Positions 48,041 to 60,592 of a DNA stretch of 64,000 nt are shown here, piece by piece (positions within the stretch are counted from its first letter, which is position 1; each line of letters opens with the position of its first letter). The stretch comes from Trifolium pratense (taxonomy: Eukaryota; Streptophyta; Magnoliopsida; Fabales; Fabaceae). Under the pieces are notes generated by a model. The model saw only the letters and a program-made list of their open reading frames with translations. It was not told the origin of the DNA and searched no databases. The DNA is taken from assembly GCF_020283565.1 (NCBI RefSeq), contig NC_060060.1:33976001-34040000 (forward strand), given 5' to 3'. The translations under genes were made by a program, and so were the position numbers.

Positions 48041-51000
48041 TTGATGATGATGTTAAATGTTGAGGTAGGTATTTGTCAACATGGTTCCTAATGGATGTGG
48101 CATCAACTATACCATATGAAGCAATAGGCTTTTTTTTAACTGGAAAACACAAATTGGGTCTACCTTACTTCCTCTTGGGAATGCTAAGATTTTGGAGAAT
48201 CAGACGTGTCAAGCAATTCTTCACTAGGTTCTCAATCTTTCTCTTTTTAATTAATGTCCCATTCACTTTACCATATAGTTTTGTAAATGTACGTTAGAAT
48301 AATAGAATTGATTCAACTGCATTCATTTACTTTGCCAGGCTTGAGAAAGACATCAGGTTCAGCTATTTCTGGGTCAGATGTGCTAGGCTTCTTTCTGTAT
48401 GTCACATTTTCGTGTATAAGCTAGTTATAGCCGATAAATATGAAATGTTCGGTAAAATTAATGGTTTAGTTGATAAATTTTGGTGCAGGTAACACTTTTT
48501 TCAGTTCATTGTGCCGGGTGCTTGTATTACATGCTAGCTGATATGTACCCTCATGAAGGAAAGACATGGATTGGAGCAGTGATTCCAAACTTTAGAGAGA
48601 CAAGCCCTCGAATCAGATATATTTCAGCCATTTACTGGTCCATCACTACCATGACAACTGTTGGTTATGGTGACCTTCATGCTGTCAACACCATGGAAAT
48701 GATTTTCATTATTTTCTACATGCTCTTCAACCTTGGTCTAACTGCTTACTTGATTGGTAACATGACAAATCTTGTTGTTGAAGGAACTCGCCGCACCATG
48801 GAATTTGTAAGTATTACATTACTACATTTTTTTGACAGAAAGTATTCATTACTACTGCAAGAGATTGCATACTACTGTTTCATGTCACAAGAACTTCATG
48901 ACAATGCCGTTTATTACATATGATTTTGTTGCAGAGAAATAGCATTGAAGCAGCATCAAACTTTGTGTGCCGAAACCGGTTGCCTCCAAGGTTAAAAGAA
49001 CAGATCCTAGCTTACATGTGTTTAAGATTTAAGGCAGAGAGCTTGAATCAACACGAACTAATTGAACAGCTACCAAAGTCAATTTGCAAAAGCATCTGCC
49101 AGCATTTGTTTTTTCCAACTGTCGAGAAAGTCTATCTCTTCCAAGGCGTCTCAAAAGAAATCCTTTTGTCCCTAGTAAGATACTAAATTTTGATTCTTAC
49201 ACTTATATTGATGATTGTCAAAATGAATAGATGGATAGAGACCCTGCTTGGATAAATAGCTTAATTAATCGCTTATTTCTATAACACAGATAAAATTAAG
49301 TCAAACTGTTTTCATAATCTATCCTGGAGAGATTATGGAAATAAGGTAAAAACAGCTCATGACATGTCATAAGTTGTTTTGTTTCTATGAACTCTCACAA
49401 GCAGTCTCACAAGTGATTATGTCAGTAAATAAGTTCAAATAAGTCAATCCAAACAGTCCCTTATAAATTGTGAATGTGCTGCAGGTTGCAAAAATGAAGG
49501 CAGAATACATACCACCTAGAGAGGATGTTATAATGCAAAATGAATCACCAGATGATGTTTATATTATAGTGTCAGGAGAAGTAGAGATCATTGATAGTGT
49601 TATAGAGAAAGAGAGAACTTTAGGGACTCTAACAACAGGAGACATGTTTGGAGAAGTTGGTGCACTTTGTTGCAGGCCTCAGAGCTTTACCTACAGAACC
49701 AAGACTCTCACACAGCTTCTGAGGGTGAAAACCAATACTCTTATAGAAGCAATGCAGATTAAAAAAGAAGACAATATACTAATACTCAAAAATTTCCTTC
49801 AGGTTGGTTACTGTCTTGGCTTGTGACTTGTGAGTAATTACTAGTAATAATGATGCTTATGGTTTCAATTCTAAAGCCCAATGTATAATGTGATTCAATT
49901 GCAGCATTTCAAGCAGCTTAAGGATTTGAGTATCAAAGATTTAATGGTGGAAAATGTGGAAGAAGAGGACCCTAACATGGCTGTGAATTTGTTAACTGTG
50001 GCCAGCACAGGTAATGCTGCTTTTCTTGAGGAGCTTCTGAGAGCAGGTTTGGATCCTGACATTGGAGACTCAAAAGGGAAAACTCCATTGGTATGTATGC
50101 TCATGTCTATATTTCTTAAAATCAAATCAAATATCTAACATTTAAAAATTGATATTGCATCTGTGGTATCTGCCCTTTCAATACTTTTGATATTTTAACC
50201 TTTGAAATAGGTTACTTCGTATGTAGAACAACACTTCAAATCGATGATCTGTATGGTTTCCGACACTTGTTAGTGTTTGACACCGATACGACACCAAGAC
50301 ATGTGGTTGCATTCAATTAATTTCATTATGTTGCATTTATAATCAGTGTTTGTGTTAGTGTCGTTTCTGATGTCCGTGTTTGTAGGAGTACTTCTTAGGT
50401 TACTCCCTTCCTTTACTATAGTATTGATCATTACAACTTCAAAACTGATAAGGGATTATCAAACAAGTATTCGTCAAAACTATCAACTTGTTGGTTTTTG
50501 TGCAGCACATAGCAGCCTCAAACGGGCATGAAGAGTGTGTTAAAGTCTTGCTCAAGCATACATGCAACATACATATAAAAGGTATCAGATATCTATCTTT
50601 TAACTTAGACATATAGTTCTCTCTTATTTTACTTTTTTAAGGTTGATATTTTACATTCATGTAGTGATTTACATTACCATTATTGTCAGATATCAATGGC
50701 AATACTGCATTGTGGTATGCTATAGCATCAAATCATTACTCAATATTCAGAATCCTCTATCAGCTATCTGCTCTTTCCGATCCATACACAGCAGGAAATA
50801 TCCTATGTGAGGCAGCAAAAAGAAATGATTTAACAGTGATGAATGAGCTTTTAAAACAAGGACTAAACATTGACTCCAAAGATCGACATGGCATGACAGC
50901 TATACAAATTGCTATGGCAGAAAATCTTGTGGATATGGTTCAACTGCTTGTCATGAACGGTTCAGATGTCGCTGATGTACATGTTCACGAATTTTCTGCA

Positions 51001-51548
51001 TCCACCTTAAATGAAATGCTGCAGAAACGCGAAATCGGGCATCTAATTAATGTGAGTGAGACAATGCCTAGTGAGTTTGTATTAAAGGGGAAAAATCAAG
51101 AAGAACAGAAGCAAATTTGGGGACGATTTAATGGACTAGAGTGTCCGAGAGTAAGCATATATAGAGGTCACCCAGAAGTGAGAAGAGAAAAAGGTTTTAT
51201 TGAAGCTGGAAAGTTAATAAGGCTGCCTGATTCATTGGAAAAGCTCAAAAGTATTGCAGGTAAAATTTCAGATTCCTCATCATCAAAAAAAAAAAAAAAT
51301 TCAGATTCCCCATTTTTTTTAGTTTTAGTCCCTGTAAGTTGTTTTTCATCCCGGCAAAGTGAGAAACCATAATTTTTGAGAGAAAAAATATGCAGGTCTT
51401 AGTATCCTGATATATAATCATACATGTGTACAACACAGGTGAAAAATTTGGGTTTGATGCGAGAGGTGCAATGGTGACAAATGAAGAAGGAGCAGAAATT
51501 GACAGTATTGATGTGATCAGAGATAATGATAAACTTTTTTTTTGTTGA
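44970..51548 (+). CDS. AKT2: AKT2-type Shaker potassium channel, C-terminus frameshifted
   Basis: Eleven exons: 44970-45190, 45854-46072, 48069-48227, 48339-48396, 48489-48806, 48935-49174, 49485-49802, 49905-50090, 50506-50581, 50690-51259 and 51439-51548. As written they give 824 residues. The product has six membrane segments from about residue 75, S4 with [10 protein letters not shown], and a pore with T-T-V-G-Y-G-D (275-281). A cyclic-nucleotide-binding-like fold follows at about 390-505 ([15 protein letters not shown] at 457-471), then ankyrin repeats at about 525-690 and a KHA domain to the end. The N-terminal [21 protein letters not shown] and G-Y-G-D-L-H-A-V-N favour AKT2 over AKT1, KAT1 or SKOR. 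AKT2 is a weakly rectifying phloem K+ channel of the plasma membrane. A nine-T run (51535-51543) shifts the frame after residue 823; with eight T the frame continues for 11 more codons. Confidence 0.92.
46469..46735 (+). repeat. Tandem direct repeats in AKT2 intron 2
   Basis: A unit containing 'gataaatgtaaatattgtta' occurs three times; the last two full copies start at about 46515 and 46621 (period 106 bp). The copies differ at only a few positions. Intron 2 is the longest of the gene at about 2 kb, and no other gene-like sequence is seen in it. Confidence 0.8.
48008..48056 (+). repeat. (GAT)n microsatellite before AKT2 exon 3
   Basis: Nine uninterrupted GAT units, then 'gaatt' and further GAT units, end about 13 bp before the exon 3 acceptor at 48069. 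The repeat replaces the usual pyrimidine tract. Confidence 0.9.
49240..49461. repeat. MITE in AKT2 intron 6
   Basis: The left end gaccctgcttggataaata and the inverted right end tccaaacagtccc bound about 220 bp with internal 'gcttat' inversions. It ends only about 25 bp before exon 7. Confidence 0.55.
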
Positions 51549-52215
51549 AGAGCCTATTGATGCAAAACGTCAAGTGTAAATATATACTATTGCACAATAG
51601 AATTGTGTCTTTTATTTTGTTTCTCATTGTTCGGGTTTCTTAAAAAGTGGTATTGGAGTATGATTTGTCTGATTCATAGGAAAATAAACAATTTGATACA
51701 TCATAAGAAAAACTTTGAATAGTATAATGGTCTGATTCATTGCTTTAAATACATAACAACATATAGTATTTCATTCAAGCTATCAAAATAAACATTTCCT
51801 TAAAGCAGTGAACGCAGTGGGTGCCTAACACAGGAGGATACTAACAAAATACAGTAACTAAGAACAACTAACATTTGTCATTTCAAAAACAAATGAATAA
51901 TCAACTCCTGGAAATAATCCGGCTACGAAAGTCTTACAGTTTGTCTGACAGGTGGCAAGCTGATTTGAGTGATTTTAATCATGAACCAATGAATTTCTCC
52001 TCCTGCAGATTACCAGATTATGATTCATGAATACAAATGTTGACTGGCAAACTATGTCTATGTCAAATTCATTGGTCAAAGAAATGGTACCATACAAGTT
52101 ACAACAATTTCAATTAAAAAAAGAATATTACCTTTGCACTATAGTCAATTAAGACCATCCTTCCAAGGCCTGAATCAAACACAATCTTGGAAACATCTCT
52201 AATTTTAAGACTACA
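51549..52215. other. Tail-to-tail gap between AKT2 and the CRM-protein gene
   Basis: No gene is seen in about 670 bp. It holds the 3' UTRs of the two convergent genes. The first 31 nt would be coding if the AKT2 T-run had eight instead of nine bases. Confidence 0.6.
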
Positions 52216-53629
52216 TTATGGGTCCGAAGATTGTTCTTGATCTAAATTTCCTCTCCAAATGATTATTTGTTCATCCTTGAACAAGATCGGGACACATGGC
52301 ACTAAATCCTGTGCTAATAGGAAAATACATTAACCACAACATACACATTTTATTTTCAATCTAAAGATTAAAAACATTGAATTTTATAATTGTATAGACA
52401 CACATACATACCCTTAGCTTCACTCCAATCTTTTTGCAGTCACTTGTACCCACATGAGTGCAGTCCAGTCTCACAACCTCCTCAGTCTTAAAAGCTTCCC
52501 TCACCCTCTCCACCACATTCACATAAACACCGTTTCTAGCTGAACATGAAAACCACAACTTAGCATATCGAATAATACTACTTTAAACCGGAATAGTAAA
52601 AAGATAATCGCATATTTACATACTGAGTTTCATCAGAGGATGGGAGTTCAAACCCCGGTTTCTCAATTCTTTTGTTTCCTCGTGTGTCAAACCTTCAATC
52701 ACATTCTTCACAAGCTTAGGATATATTGGTGCATAAGGCTTCCACAGCATAAGAGGTATAACTGGACGGTTATTGAAATCATAATGTCGTCCTCTATACA
52801 AGAGCAGTATATTGATGTTGCGGTAGATAACTTTCCCACCGGACTTGTCCTATAGGGAAATAAACAAGCATTTCAACACAAACTATTTTAGAAAGATCGA
52901 TCAATCAATCATCTTTCCAGTAATAAATAAATAAATAAATGAAAATGCAAAACAATTGTGTTGACGACCTCAAGATGAAAGCAAATATTGTCCATGTCTA
53001 GAGTTGGCACACCCAAGCACTTAATCCTCACAGCTTCAGCCTTCTTCCAATGGTTATGGATGTCATCCAAAGTGTTGTGAGTGACTCCCCCCTTCCCTAG
53101 CACAACATAACATCAAGATGGATCAACCATCAATCAATAAATTAGGTAAAGAATATTATTATGTTAAACAACCTTAACTAAAAATAAAATAAAATAAAAA
53201 AATTTACTGACCCAAATTGATTTGCCTAGAGCAGTCACTGTGACGGTAGCGTTCAACGAACTCCGCAACCTCTTGATCATCCAGAGGGGCACCAAGGACC
53301 CTGTTTCGGTCCTCTTCAATCTTCTTCCGGTCCACTTCATGCTGAACCGGAGCGGAGATTCCAGTCCATTTGCGGTCGAGCCGGCCTGGTCCAAAAGGAG
53401 AGAACTTGGGCGATTCACGGAAGCTTATTGGTTTTATAGAGGGGTCAGTTTCTGAGTAAGAGTACATGAACTGGAATGGAAGATCTGATTTCAGAGTGTC
53501 TCCTTCCATCGATGATTTCTGAGTCAATCCATTTTTGTTGTTTGTAGAGGGGGAAAATGGCGGATCGTATAGGTCATGTTGAATGGATTGGCTTAGATAT
53601 CGACGGAAGGAAAAGAGCCGGTTCCGCAT
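52216..53629 (-). CDS. CRS2-associated factor, mitochondrial type (CRM-domain splicing protein)
   Basis: Five exons on the minus strand, 53629-53212, 53096-52969, 52849-52624, 52539-52412 and 52308-52216, give 330 residues with all phases closing. The Arg-rich start MRNRLFSFRRYLSQS looks like a mitochondrial presequence. At about 138-210 lies a CRM domain with K-G-G-V-T-H-N, I-H-N-H-W-K-K-A-E, V-R-I-K-C and L-L-L-Y-R-G-R-H-Y. A second partial CRM-like segment at about 258-320 includes V-R-L-D-C-T-H-V-G and I-I-I-W-R-G. CAF proteins pair with CRS2-type factors to splice group II introns. The mitochondrial branch (mCSF1, At4g31010, and its relative At5g54890) acts on mitochondrial introns. I cannot decide between the two paralogues by eye. 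It is convergent with the AKT2 gene. Confidence 0.88.
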
Positions 53630-54139
53630 TCAGCAAGAAACTGCAAACAAAAGTTTTTTTTTGTAAACCCCAAATTCTGCAACTATTTTATTCAAAGTAA
53701 ACAACAATTCATTCTCTAGTATTGAATTGAAAAACTAAAGAAACTCCATCGAATGATGAAAATTAGGTATGAGGTGAAGTGGCGCAGTCGCAGGGACGAT
53801 GATTGCACCGCGGGAGAAGAAGAAGAATTTTCTTAAAATATTAGGGATATATCAGTAATTTCACCTCTAAATTTAAGTAAGATAAACCACAAACAAATTT
53901 ATCTTTGTATACAATTACAAGTTGTAATTTTCAAATTTTTTTCTTTGATAAATAAAACTTTAAAAAAAATAAAATGAAATTAGCTTAGACATGTTAACAC
54001 TTTTCCATAAACTAAATGAACCATAAACTAGAGTTGCGCGGGAATACGACATCACCAAGTTGAAGGTGTAAGTGGATTCTAGAGTTGTGGACTTGTGGTT
54101 CAGATGCTAAACAGTACTAATACTGGACACTGGTAATAT
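53630..54139. other. Upstream region of the CRM-protein gene
   Basis: No gene is seen. The first 200 bp should contain the 5' UTR and promoter of the minus-strand gene, including a GC-richer patch near 53780-53820. Confidence 0.5.
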
Positions 54140-54390
54140 TGCCGGATGGAGGTTTATTCAGGAAATCCGTCAACTGTTAGCATTGGATTGAGAGATTAGA
54201 ATTTGTCACACATACCGTGAAGCAAATGCATGTGCGGATGCTCTTGCCAACATGGACCTGGACTACGTGTTTATGAACAATGTCCGACTAGTTTGAGTAG
54301 TTTGTTGCTTATGGATGTAATGGGGGTTACTACCCCTAGAGTCATCTCATTTTAGTTTCTTCTCTTGGGCTTAGGCCTCTTTTGTATCAA
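54140..54390 (+). pseudogene. LINE RNase H-like tail, second copy
   Basis: The frame with C-H-T-Y-R-E-A-N-A-C-A-D-A-L-A is the conserved end of the plant RNase H-like (RVT_3) domain. It is preceded by L-L-A-L-D and an in-frame stop and followed by a stop and an A-rich end. It is truncated at 5' and carries no reverse transcriptase. Confidence 0.7.
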
Positions 54391-54827
54391 AAAAAATGAA
54401 CCATAAAACTTATTTTAATTTAGATGTTTCCATAAACTAGAAGTTAATCTACATTAGGCCTAGATTTTTAAGAACATCTCAACTAAAATAAGTTTTATGG
54501 TTTATTAGTTTGGATTAATTTTTTTTATTATTTTGAGAACATATTATGGTTTTGAAATTACTCTCATTCTCTTTAGCATTTTGTCACTTCCAGTATTCTT
54601 TCAGTTTTTCAATAACTGGTTTTGGAGTTTTTTTATTTTATATTTTTATAAATATTTTAGAGTCTAATTTTTATAAATGGATCCTTGTTTCGAATGTCTT
54701 CTGGAGTAAGATATCATATTTTGTTGGTTGATAACAACTATGCGAGTATAGTTACACATACTTGAGAAAGAAATTAATGAAATTCAAGTGTTTATCGTTA
54801 GTCCCACATCAAATAGAAATTGACTAA

Positions 54828-55243
54828 GAGACTGTTTGTTATAGTTTATTTTAGAAAAAAAAATCATTTTTTTTATAAAAATAATCACTTTTAATTATTT
54901 TGCATCTGTTTGTTATAGATTTTTAAAATAATCAGAAACTAAAAATAATCAGAAAACAGCTAAAAATGAGAAGCTACTAAGAGTAGCTTATAAAATAATA
55001 GATTTTTTTTTAGAGGAGAGAGAAAAAAAATGTTAAAAGAAAAAAATTATTTATAATTAAAAAAATCACTTTTATAAGTTCTATCCAAACAAACTAAAGA
55101 TTATTTTATTTAAAAAAAGTGATTTTTATTATAATAAACAAACACAAAGTAAATTCAACTTTTCTAAAAATCTCTAAAAACTAATCTCTAAATTATTTTA
55201 GATCAAAATCACTATTTTTTTAATCCGTAACAAACGGACTCTA
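54828..55243. repeat. MITE with 'actgtttgtta' ends
   Basis: The left end gagactgtttgttatag and the inverted right end taacaaacggactc bound about 415 bp of AT-rich sequence with internal 'aaaatcac/gtgatttt' inversions. This is a typical non-coding hAT-like MITE. Confidence 0.55.
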
Positions 55244-55461
55244 AATAAATATTACTTCATTTGTCTCTAATTATAAGCGTCTTTTTTTTTTTAAACAATT
55301 ATAAGCGTCCTTTAAAAAGATATAAAATGTCCTTCAATAAGCTCTCTTTCAATTCAATTTTCTATATGCATTTATTTTTATTTTTTAAACATAATCTTAA
55401 TTAATACTACTAATTTATTTACCTTACTAACTCATTGTTGTTCTAAATGTAATGCATTTAA

Positions 55462-58045
55462 AGTACGGCGGATTCTAGCGTGAGTGAGGCAGTCATATCT
55501 CTCATGGGTGAGAGACTGACTTTGAACCACTGGATGAATTGAACGGTTGTGATGTGGTACTTAGAGAGAGAAAAATTTCTGCGGTAACAGCAGTTGAATA
55601 ATTCTATTAAAAATGTTATATTATTTTTTGTCTTTAGAATATGTACTGAAATAATTATTTCCTGCAAAACAAAGAAGAAAGAAAGGCGAGCTGAGCTGCA
55701 AAACGAAGAAGAAACTCAAGGTGCATAGATAAATCAAGCAAGACCCAAAAATATCAAACTCAATATTTCTTCAAACTTTCTTCTCACTCTAAACAACATC
55801 AAAAGATCAATAATAAATCTAAATCTATGAAGAAAAATATCTGATTTGAGAAGAAATTAATCTCTTTAATTTATATTTTCCCCTTTTCCATCTCACTCTA
55901 AACATCTGAATCTTGCAATCGTCTCCTTTTCATTTTGCTAAGGCTGTGACAACCATTTTTTTTTAATTTAATGATTTTATGGTTTTTGTTTAGATCTTGA
56001 TTTTTTACAGATTTGGGGTTTGGAAGAAAGTGGAAGAAAACATATTTTCCATGTAGAGAGTGATGGAAGTTGATGAAGTTATTGGTGGTAGTGATGAAGA
56101 TGATGAATAAATTGTTTTAAATTTTTGTTTTAATTTTTTTTTCTTTAGAAAAATGAATATATAATTAATTAATTAATCTATGTGACACTAAATAAATAAT
56201 CTGCATACTTTGTGCATTGCGGGGATTATAAATTTTTATTTATAGGGGTAAAACAAATCTGCATACTTTGCAATGGGATAAAAAATTATTTACTCTAATA
56301 ACAATCACATATGAAACCTAGTTTTAATGAAAGGGTAATGAACTTTGACTAAATCTACCAATTTTGATTGGAGATTTTAAATTTAATCGATCTGACCGTT
56401 CAATATCACCTAACTACACTGACAAATGAATGAGAAAAAAAAATTTGACGATCAGACTCCGAATGAATGGACAAATTGTAATAAAAGACTCATCGGAAAT
56501 TTAGTTTTGATGAAAGTGTCATGAAGTTTGAATAAAAGTATCGATTTTGATTGAAAATTTTGAATTTAATTGATCCGACCATTGAATATCACCCAATTGG
56601 ACTAATAGATGAATGAGTAATAGAATTTTGATGATCAGATTCCAAATGGATAGACAGATTGTAATAACAGACTTATCGAAAACCTAGTTATGATGAAAGT
56701 GTTAGGAAGTTTGAATAAAACTATCCATTTTGACTGAAATTTTGAATTTAGTCAATCCAACCGTTAAATATCACCTACTTGTACTGACAAACGAATGAGA
56801 ATTTTTTTTTTGATGATCGGACTCCGAATGAATAGAAAGATTGTAATAAAAGACTCATCAGAAATCTAGTTTTGATGAAAGTGTCATGAAGTTTGAATAC
56901 AATTATCGATTTTGACTGAAAATTTTGAATTTAATCAATCCAACCGTTGAATATCACCTAATTGTACTGACAAACAAATGAGAACAGATTCGAACGCATG
57001 ACATCACGCTTACATGTAGTGTTCTTAGCCGCTACAACACATGATCTTATTAGTAATATGTGTCTGCTAAGTAATGTTTTATTATGACAACGTCGATTAA
57101 AATAAGTTAAATTAATCATTATCTTCAACCTTCAGCCGGATTATTTTAACCCGCGACCCAGTACGAAACCCGACGATTTCAAGCCATTTTTAGCGTCAAA
57201 AATAACGATTAATTATCAGAAACATCATAAAAATCATTTACAATACATTTTTTTATTTTAATTTTGAATCAAATGTTCTAAAACGAAAAACCCATAATTA
57301 GAATTTTCATTATTTATTTAGTGTCACATAGATTAATTAATTATATATTCATTTTTCTAAAAGAAAAAAAAAATTTAAAACAAAAATTTAAAACAATTTA
57401 TTCATCATCTTCATCACTACCACCAATAACTTCATCAACTTCCATCACTCTCTACATGGAAAATATGTTTTCTTCCACTTTCTTCCAAACCCCAAATCTG
57501 TAAAAAATCAAGATCTAAACAAAAACCATAAAATCATTAAATTAAAAAAAAATGGTTGTCACAGCCTTAGCAAAATGAAAAGGAGACGATTGCAAGATTC
57601 AGATGTTTAGAGTGAGATGGAAAAGGGGAAAATATAAATTAAAGAGATTAATTTCTTCTCAAATCAGATACTTTTCTTCATAGATTTAGATTTATTATTG
57701 ATCTTTTGATGTTGTTTAGAGTGAGAAGAAAGTTTGAAGAAATATTGAGTTTGATATTTTTGGGTCTTGCTTGATTTATCTATGCACCTTGAGTTTCTTC
57801 TTCGTTTTGCAGCTCAGCTCGCCTTTCTTCTTCTTTGTTTTGCAGAAAATAATTATTTCAGTACATATTCTAAAGACAAAAAATAATATAACATTTTTAA
57901 TAGAATTATTCAACTGCTATTACCGCAGAAATTTTCCTCTCTCTAGGTACCACATCACAACCGTTCAATTCATCCAGTGGTTCAAAGTCAGTCTCTCACC
58001 CATGAGAGATATGACTGCCTCACTCACGCTAGAATCCGCCGTACT
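55462..58045. mobile_element. 2.6-kb element with about 740-bp inverted arms
   Basis: The left arm (55462-56199) and right arm (57309-58045) are near-identical inverted copies. Both start outside with agtacggcggattctagcg and end inside with ctatgtgacactaaataa. The same hypothetical peptide can be read outward in both. The 1.1-kb centre holds the 183-bp tandem repeats at 56315-56986 and a tRNA-like box B remnant near 56993. No transposase and no convincing target duplication is seen. It resembles a foldback or MULE-derived non-autonomous element; a hairpin transcript would be expected to yield dsRNA (inference). Confidence 0.8.
56315..56986. repeat. 183-bp tandem repeat, about 3.7 copies
   Basis: Units start near 56315, 56497, 56680 and 56862, each beginning 'a-cctagtt-tgatgaaag' with variation and containing 'cgttgaatatcaccta'-like and 'gatgatcggactccgaatg'-like segments. 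The last unit is truncated. It lies in the loop of the inverted-repeat element. Confidence 0.85.
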
Positions 58046-59819
58046 CTAGTTGTTTGGTGTCTTAATACTGTATAAGTACTTGATCTAAAAACAAAGAATC
58101 TCAGCTTACACTTCACTTTCGTTTTAATTTACCACCAACCAAATAGTCATCAAGCGGCTTGTGAGTCAAGATGATTAATTTGGAGCCCACTTACAAAGAA
58201 TTATTAGTACTAATCTTAAATGTTACTACAGTAAATTTATCAATAGTGTCTATGAAATTGAAAGGCACACCAACATTATGGAGCCAATAGTAAGTCCCAA
58301 GCTCACAAACGTCATACTAATTAGGAATAATCAACACGATGAATTGCCATAATTAACCTAGTAAATATCTTCATACATTTCATTGGAAATTTGAATTGAT
58401 TTCCCAACATGGATAATGATATGAGGAATAGTATATATATTTAATTAATGTGGGCACCTTAGCTTAAGAAAGACTTACATTATTAAAAGGAGGGAAGGAT
58501 TTTATAATGCAACAAGATCAATATCCGTGAATATTTGATATGGTTTCCCTTGAAGGTTGCATTTACCCTTAAAATCAGCTAATAAGTTGGAAAGAGCAAT
58601 TTAAGTGTCCTCCTTTCAAGATATCCCTTTGATGATTTTGTTTTGGGTACATTGTATTTTCCTTTACAATACAACCCGTGCAAATCCTTACCAAATTCTT
58701 CAATGATTTGATCGAAATAAACCACAAATTAACATCTCAAAGAGAATATTCAACTTTGTTTTATGTCCCATAGCAAATATCAATTAATTAATTAATTAAT
58801 TAATATAACCATGAATATTTTATGTTAAGCAAACAGCTTAGTGAATATACTAACAATAAGGTGAAAATGTTGGCTTGATTTGCTCATACCAAATAAAGTG
58901 AAGATGATCAACTTCCAGCTAATAGATTTTGCAATCATCTTATTATCACATCTATATCTATGTATACAAAAGATAAAATTATGTGAGTTGCGTCTAAAAA
59001 ACTCACCAGAGTTAAGACAGTTTTCACACGACTCAAAAACGCAGAACACTTACGAATTAAAAAAATGAGTTATTATTAAAAAAAAATTAGTTACATCATT
59101 TTGTTTGTAAAATTATGTGTTTTTCTTAAGCAAAATATATCACCATATGAAAGCATAAGATATATATTATAAAATATTGAGTTACATCTTTGTCAATTAA
59201 ATTCATTCAAACCCTATATAATATATATAAGAAGGACCCATCACATATATGATATATACTAGCTAGTGCACTATATATATCTATCAAGAATTGCTGGCAT
59301 TTGGCAACATGTTTGGGCTTTTCTATAGTATAATATTTCATGCAAACGATGGTGATTTAATTTATTGCCACAATAGAATGTTGGGTCCTAAAGAAGAAAG
59401 AAGAATCTACATTGTTATGTGTAAAATACTTAGTACACACACATAACCTATCATCATTCACTTCTCTTTTCAAGAATACAACAAAGGATGCAATATATAT
59501 CCTTAAGAAAATTAAAACATAGGGAAGAATGAAGCCAAAGAGAATTTTTTTGTACTTAATCCAAAAGGGAACCAAATCAAAATGGAAGAATGAAAAACAG
59601 AATCTTTATAGTCAAAGTAGTCAAACTTGAAACCCCAATTAAGAAACACAATCCAACATATATCGTATATGAAGAGCTTCAATTTTTGTTAATATTCCTT
59701 TCCCACCACTTGTACTTATAGCCCTCGAAGGAATAACAAATAAGGAAATAAAATTAAAATTATATGTGAGACATAGAAATTGAAAAATAAAAACACAAGT
59801 TTTCATGTTGCATAGTCCC
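58046..59819. other. Gene-free intergenic stretch
   Basis: No exon or clear repeat was recognised over about 1.8 kb, apart from a (TTAA)n run at about 58785-58803 and short AT microsatellites near 59220-59280. Confidence 0.5.
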
Positions 59820-59955
59820 CGTGAGCTTAGCTCAGTTGGTAGGGACATCGCACTATATGTGCAGGAGCCCGGGTTCGAACCCGGGACACTCCACTTATTC
59901 ACCTTTAAGGTGGATTTTCTAGCCAGACTACTTGACCAAAAAAAAAAAAAAAATC
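59820..59955 (+). mobile_element. tRNA-derived SINE
   Basis: Box A 'tagctcagttggtaggg' and box B 'gggttcgaacccggg' are intact. They are followed by 'cacttattcacctttaaggt' and an about 16-base A-tail. The first about 75 bp fold like a tRNA, but the anticodon arm (catcgcactatatgtgcag) is abnormal and the body continues past the tRNA end, so it is a SINE rather than a tRNA gene. It is a better-kept relative of the copy at 33489. Confidence 0.75.
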
Positions 59956-60592
59956 ATCTATACCTATACTTCTCTTTTCCCTTAATTTTATATTTAAATT
60001 TTTTGTTTTATTGCAAATATACTGAGATTTTTTCGGTTGATAATTAAGAAGTTGACTCATACTTGTAAGAGTGTGTATCTCTATTGATATTTTCGGATAT
60101 GGTTCTTCTCTTTGCTTTCCTGTCCAATTTTATGTCTTGCGCAAATCTGAACTGTCAATCAATTATACTATGATATTGACTGGTAATATTTAATGGAAAT
60201 CAAATTTTGTGATTGAATAGTACCATTCAGTAGCCGGAGAAGGTTCAAACCCGACATTCTGTAAGTCTTAAAGTCTATTCTAACGATAGTACGAGCTTTC
60301 AAAATTTAACTCACCAAAACTTTTTTTCATAAAAAAAAAAGAAGAAAAAAACATAATTTTTTTCTTCTTTTTCTCTCTTTTTTCACAATAAAACAAGAGA
60401 TTCCCAATCATCTCCTCCACTGTATAGGAAACACTCATAATTGCACCCAACAGCTCCTAAGTTATACCAACTTCTAATTGATTGATATATAGCTTGAATT
60501 AACTCTTTTTCCTTAATCTTGCAACTATATAAATCCACCAATCTCCATCATAAACTTCCACACACACACTCTCTTTTTCCACCTACCTTTGC
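59956..60592 (+). promoter_or_regulatory. Upstream region of the BPS1-like gene
   Basis: No other gene is seen. A TATA-like 'aactatataaatcc' lies at about 60524-60537, about 60 bp before the start codon. It is followed by a pyrimidine-rich leader with cacacacactctc. This is a plausible core promoter giving a short 5' UTR. Confidence 0.5.

Noticed and set aside
55458..58049. Pair of matching 69- and 92-codon frames
   Set aside because: They arise because the inverted arms are copies of each other; no known domain or codon signal supports a protein.
59820..59894. Functional tRNA gene
   Set aside because: Boxes A and B are intact, but the anticodon arm does not form a normal stem-loop, and the homologous unit continues about 60 bp past the tRNA 3' end into an A-tail. 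This indicates a SINE.
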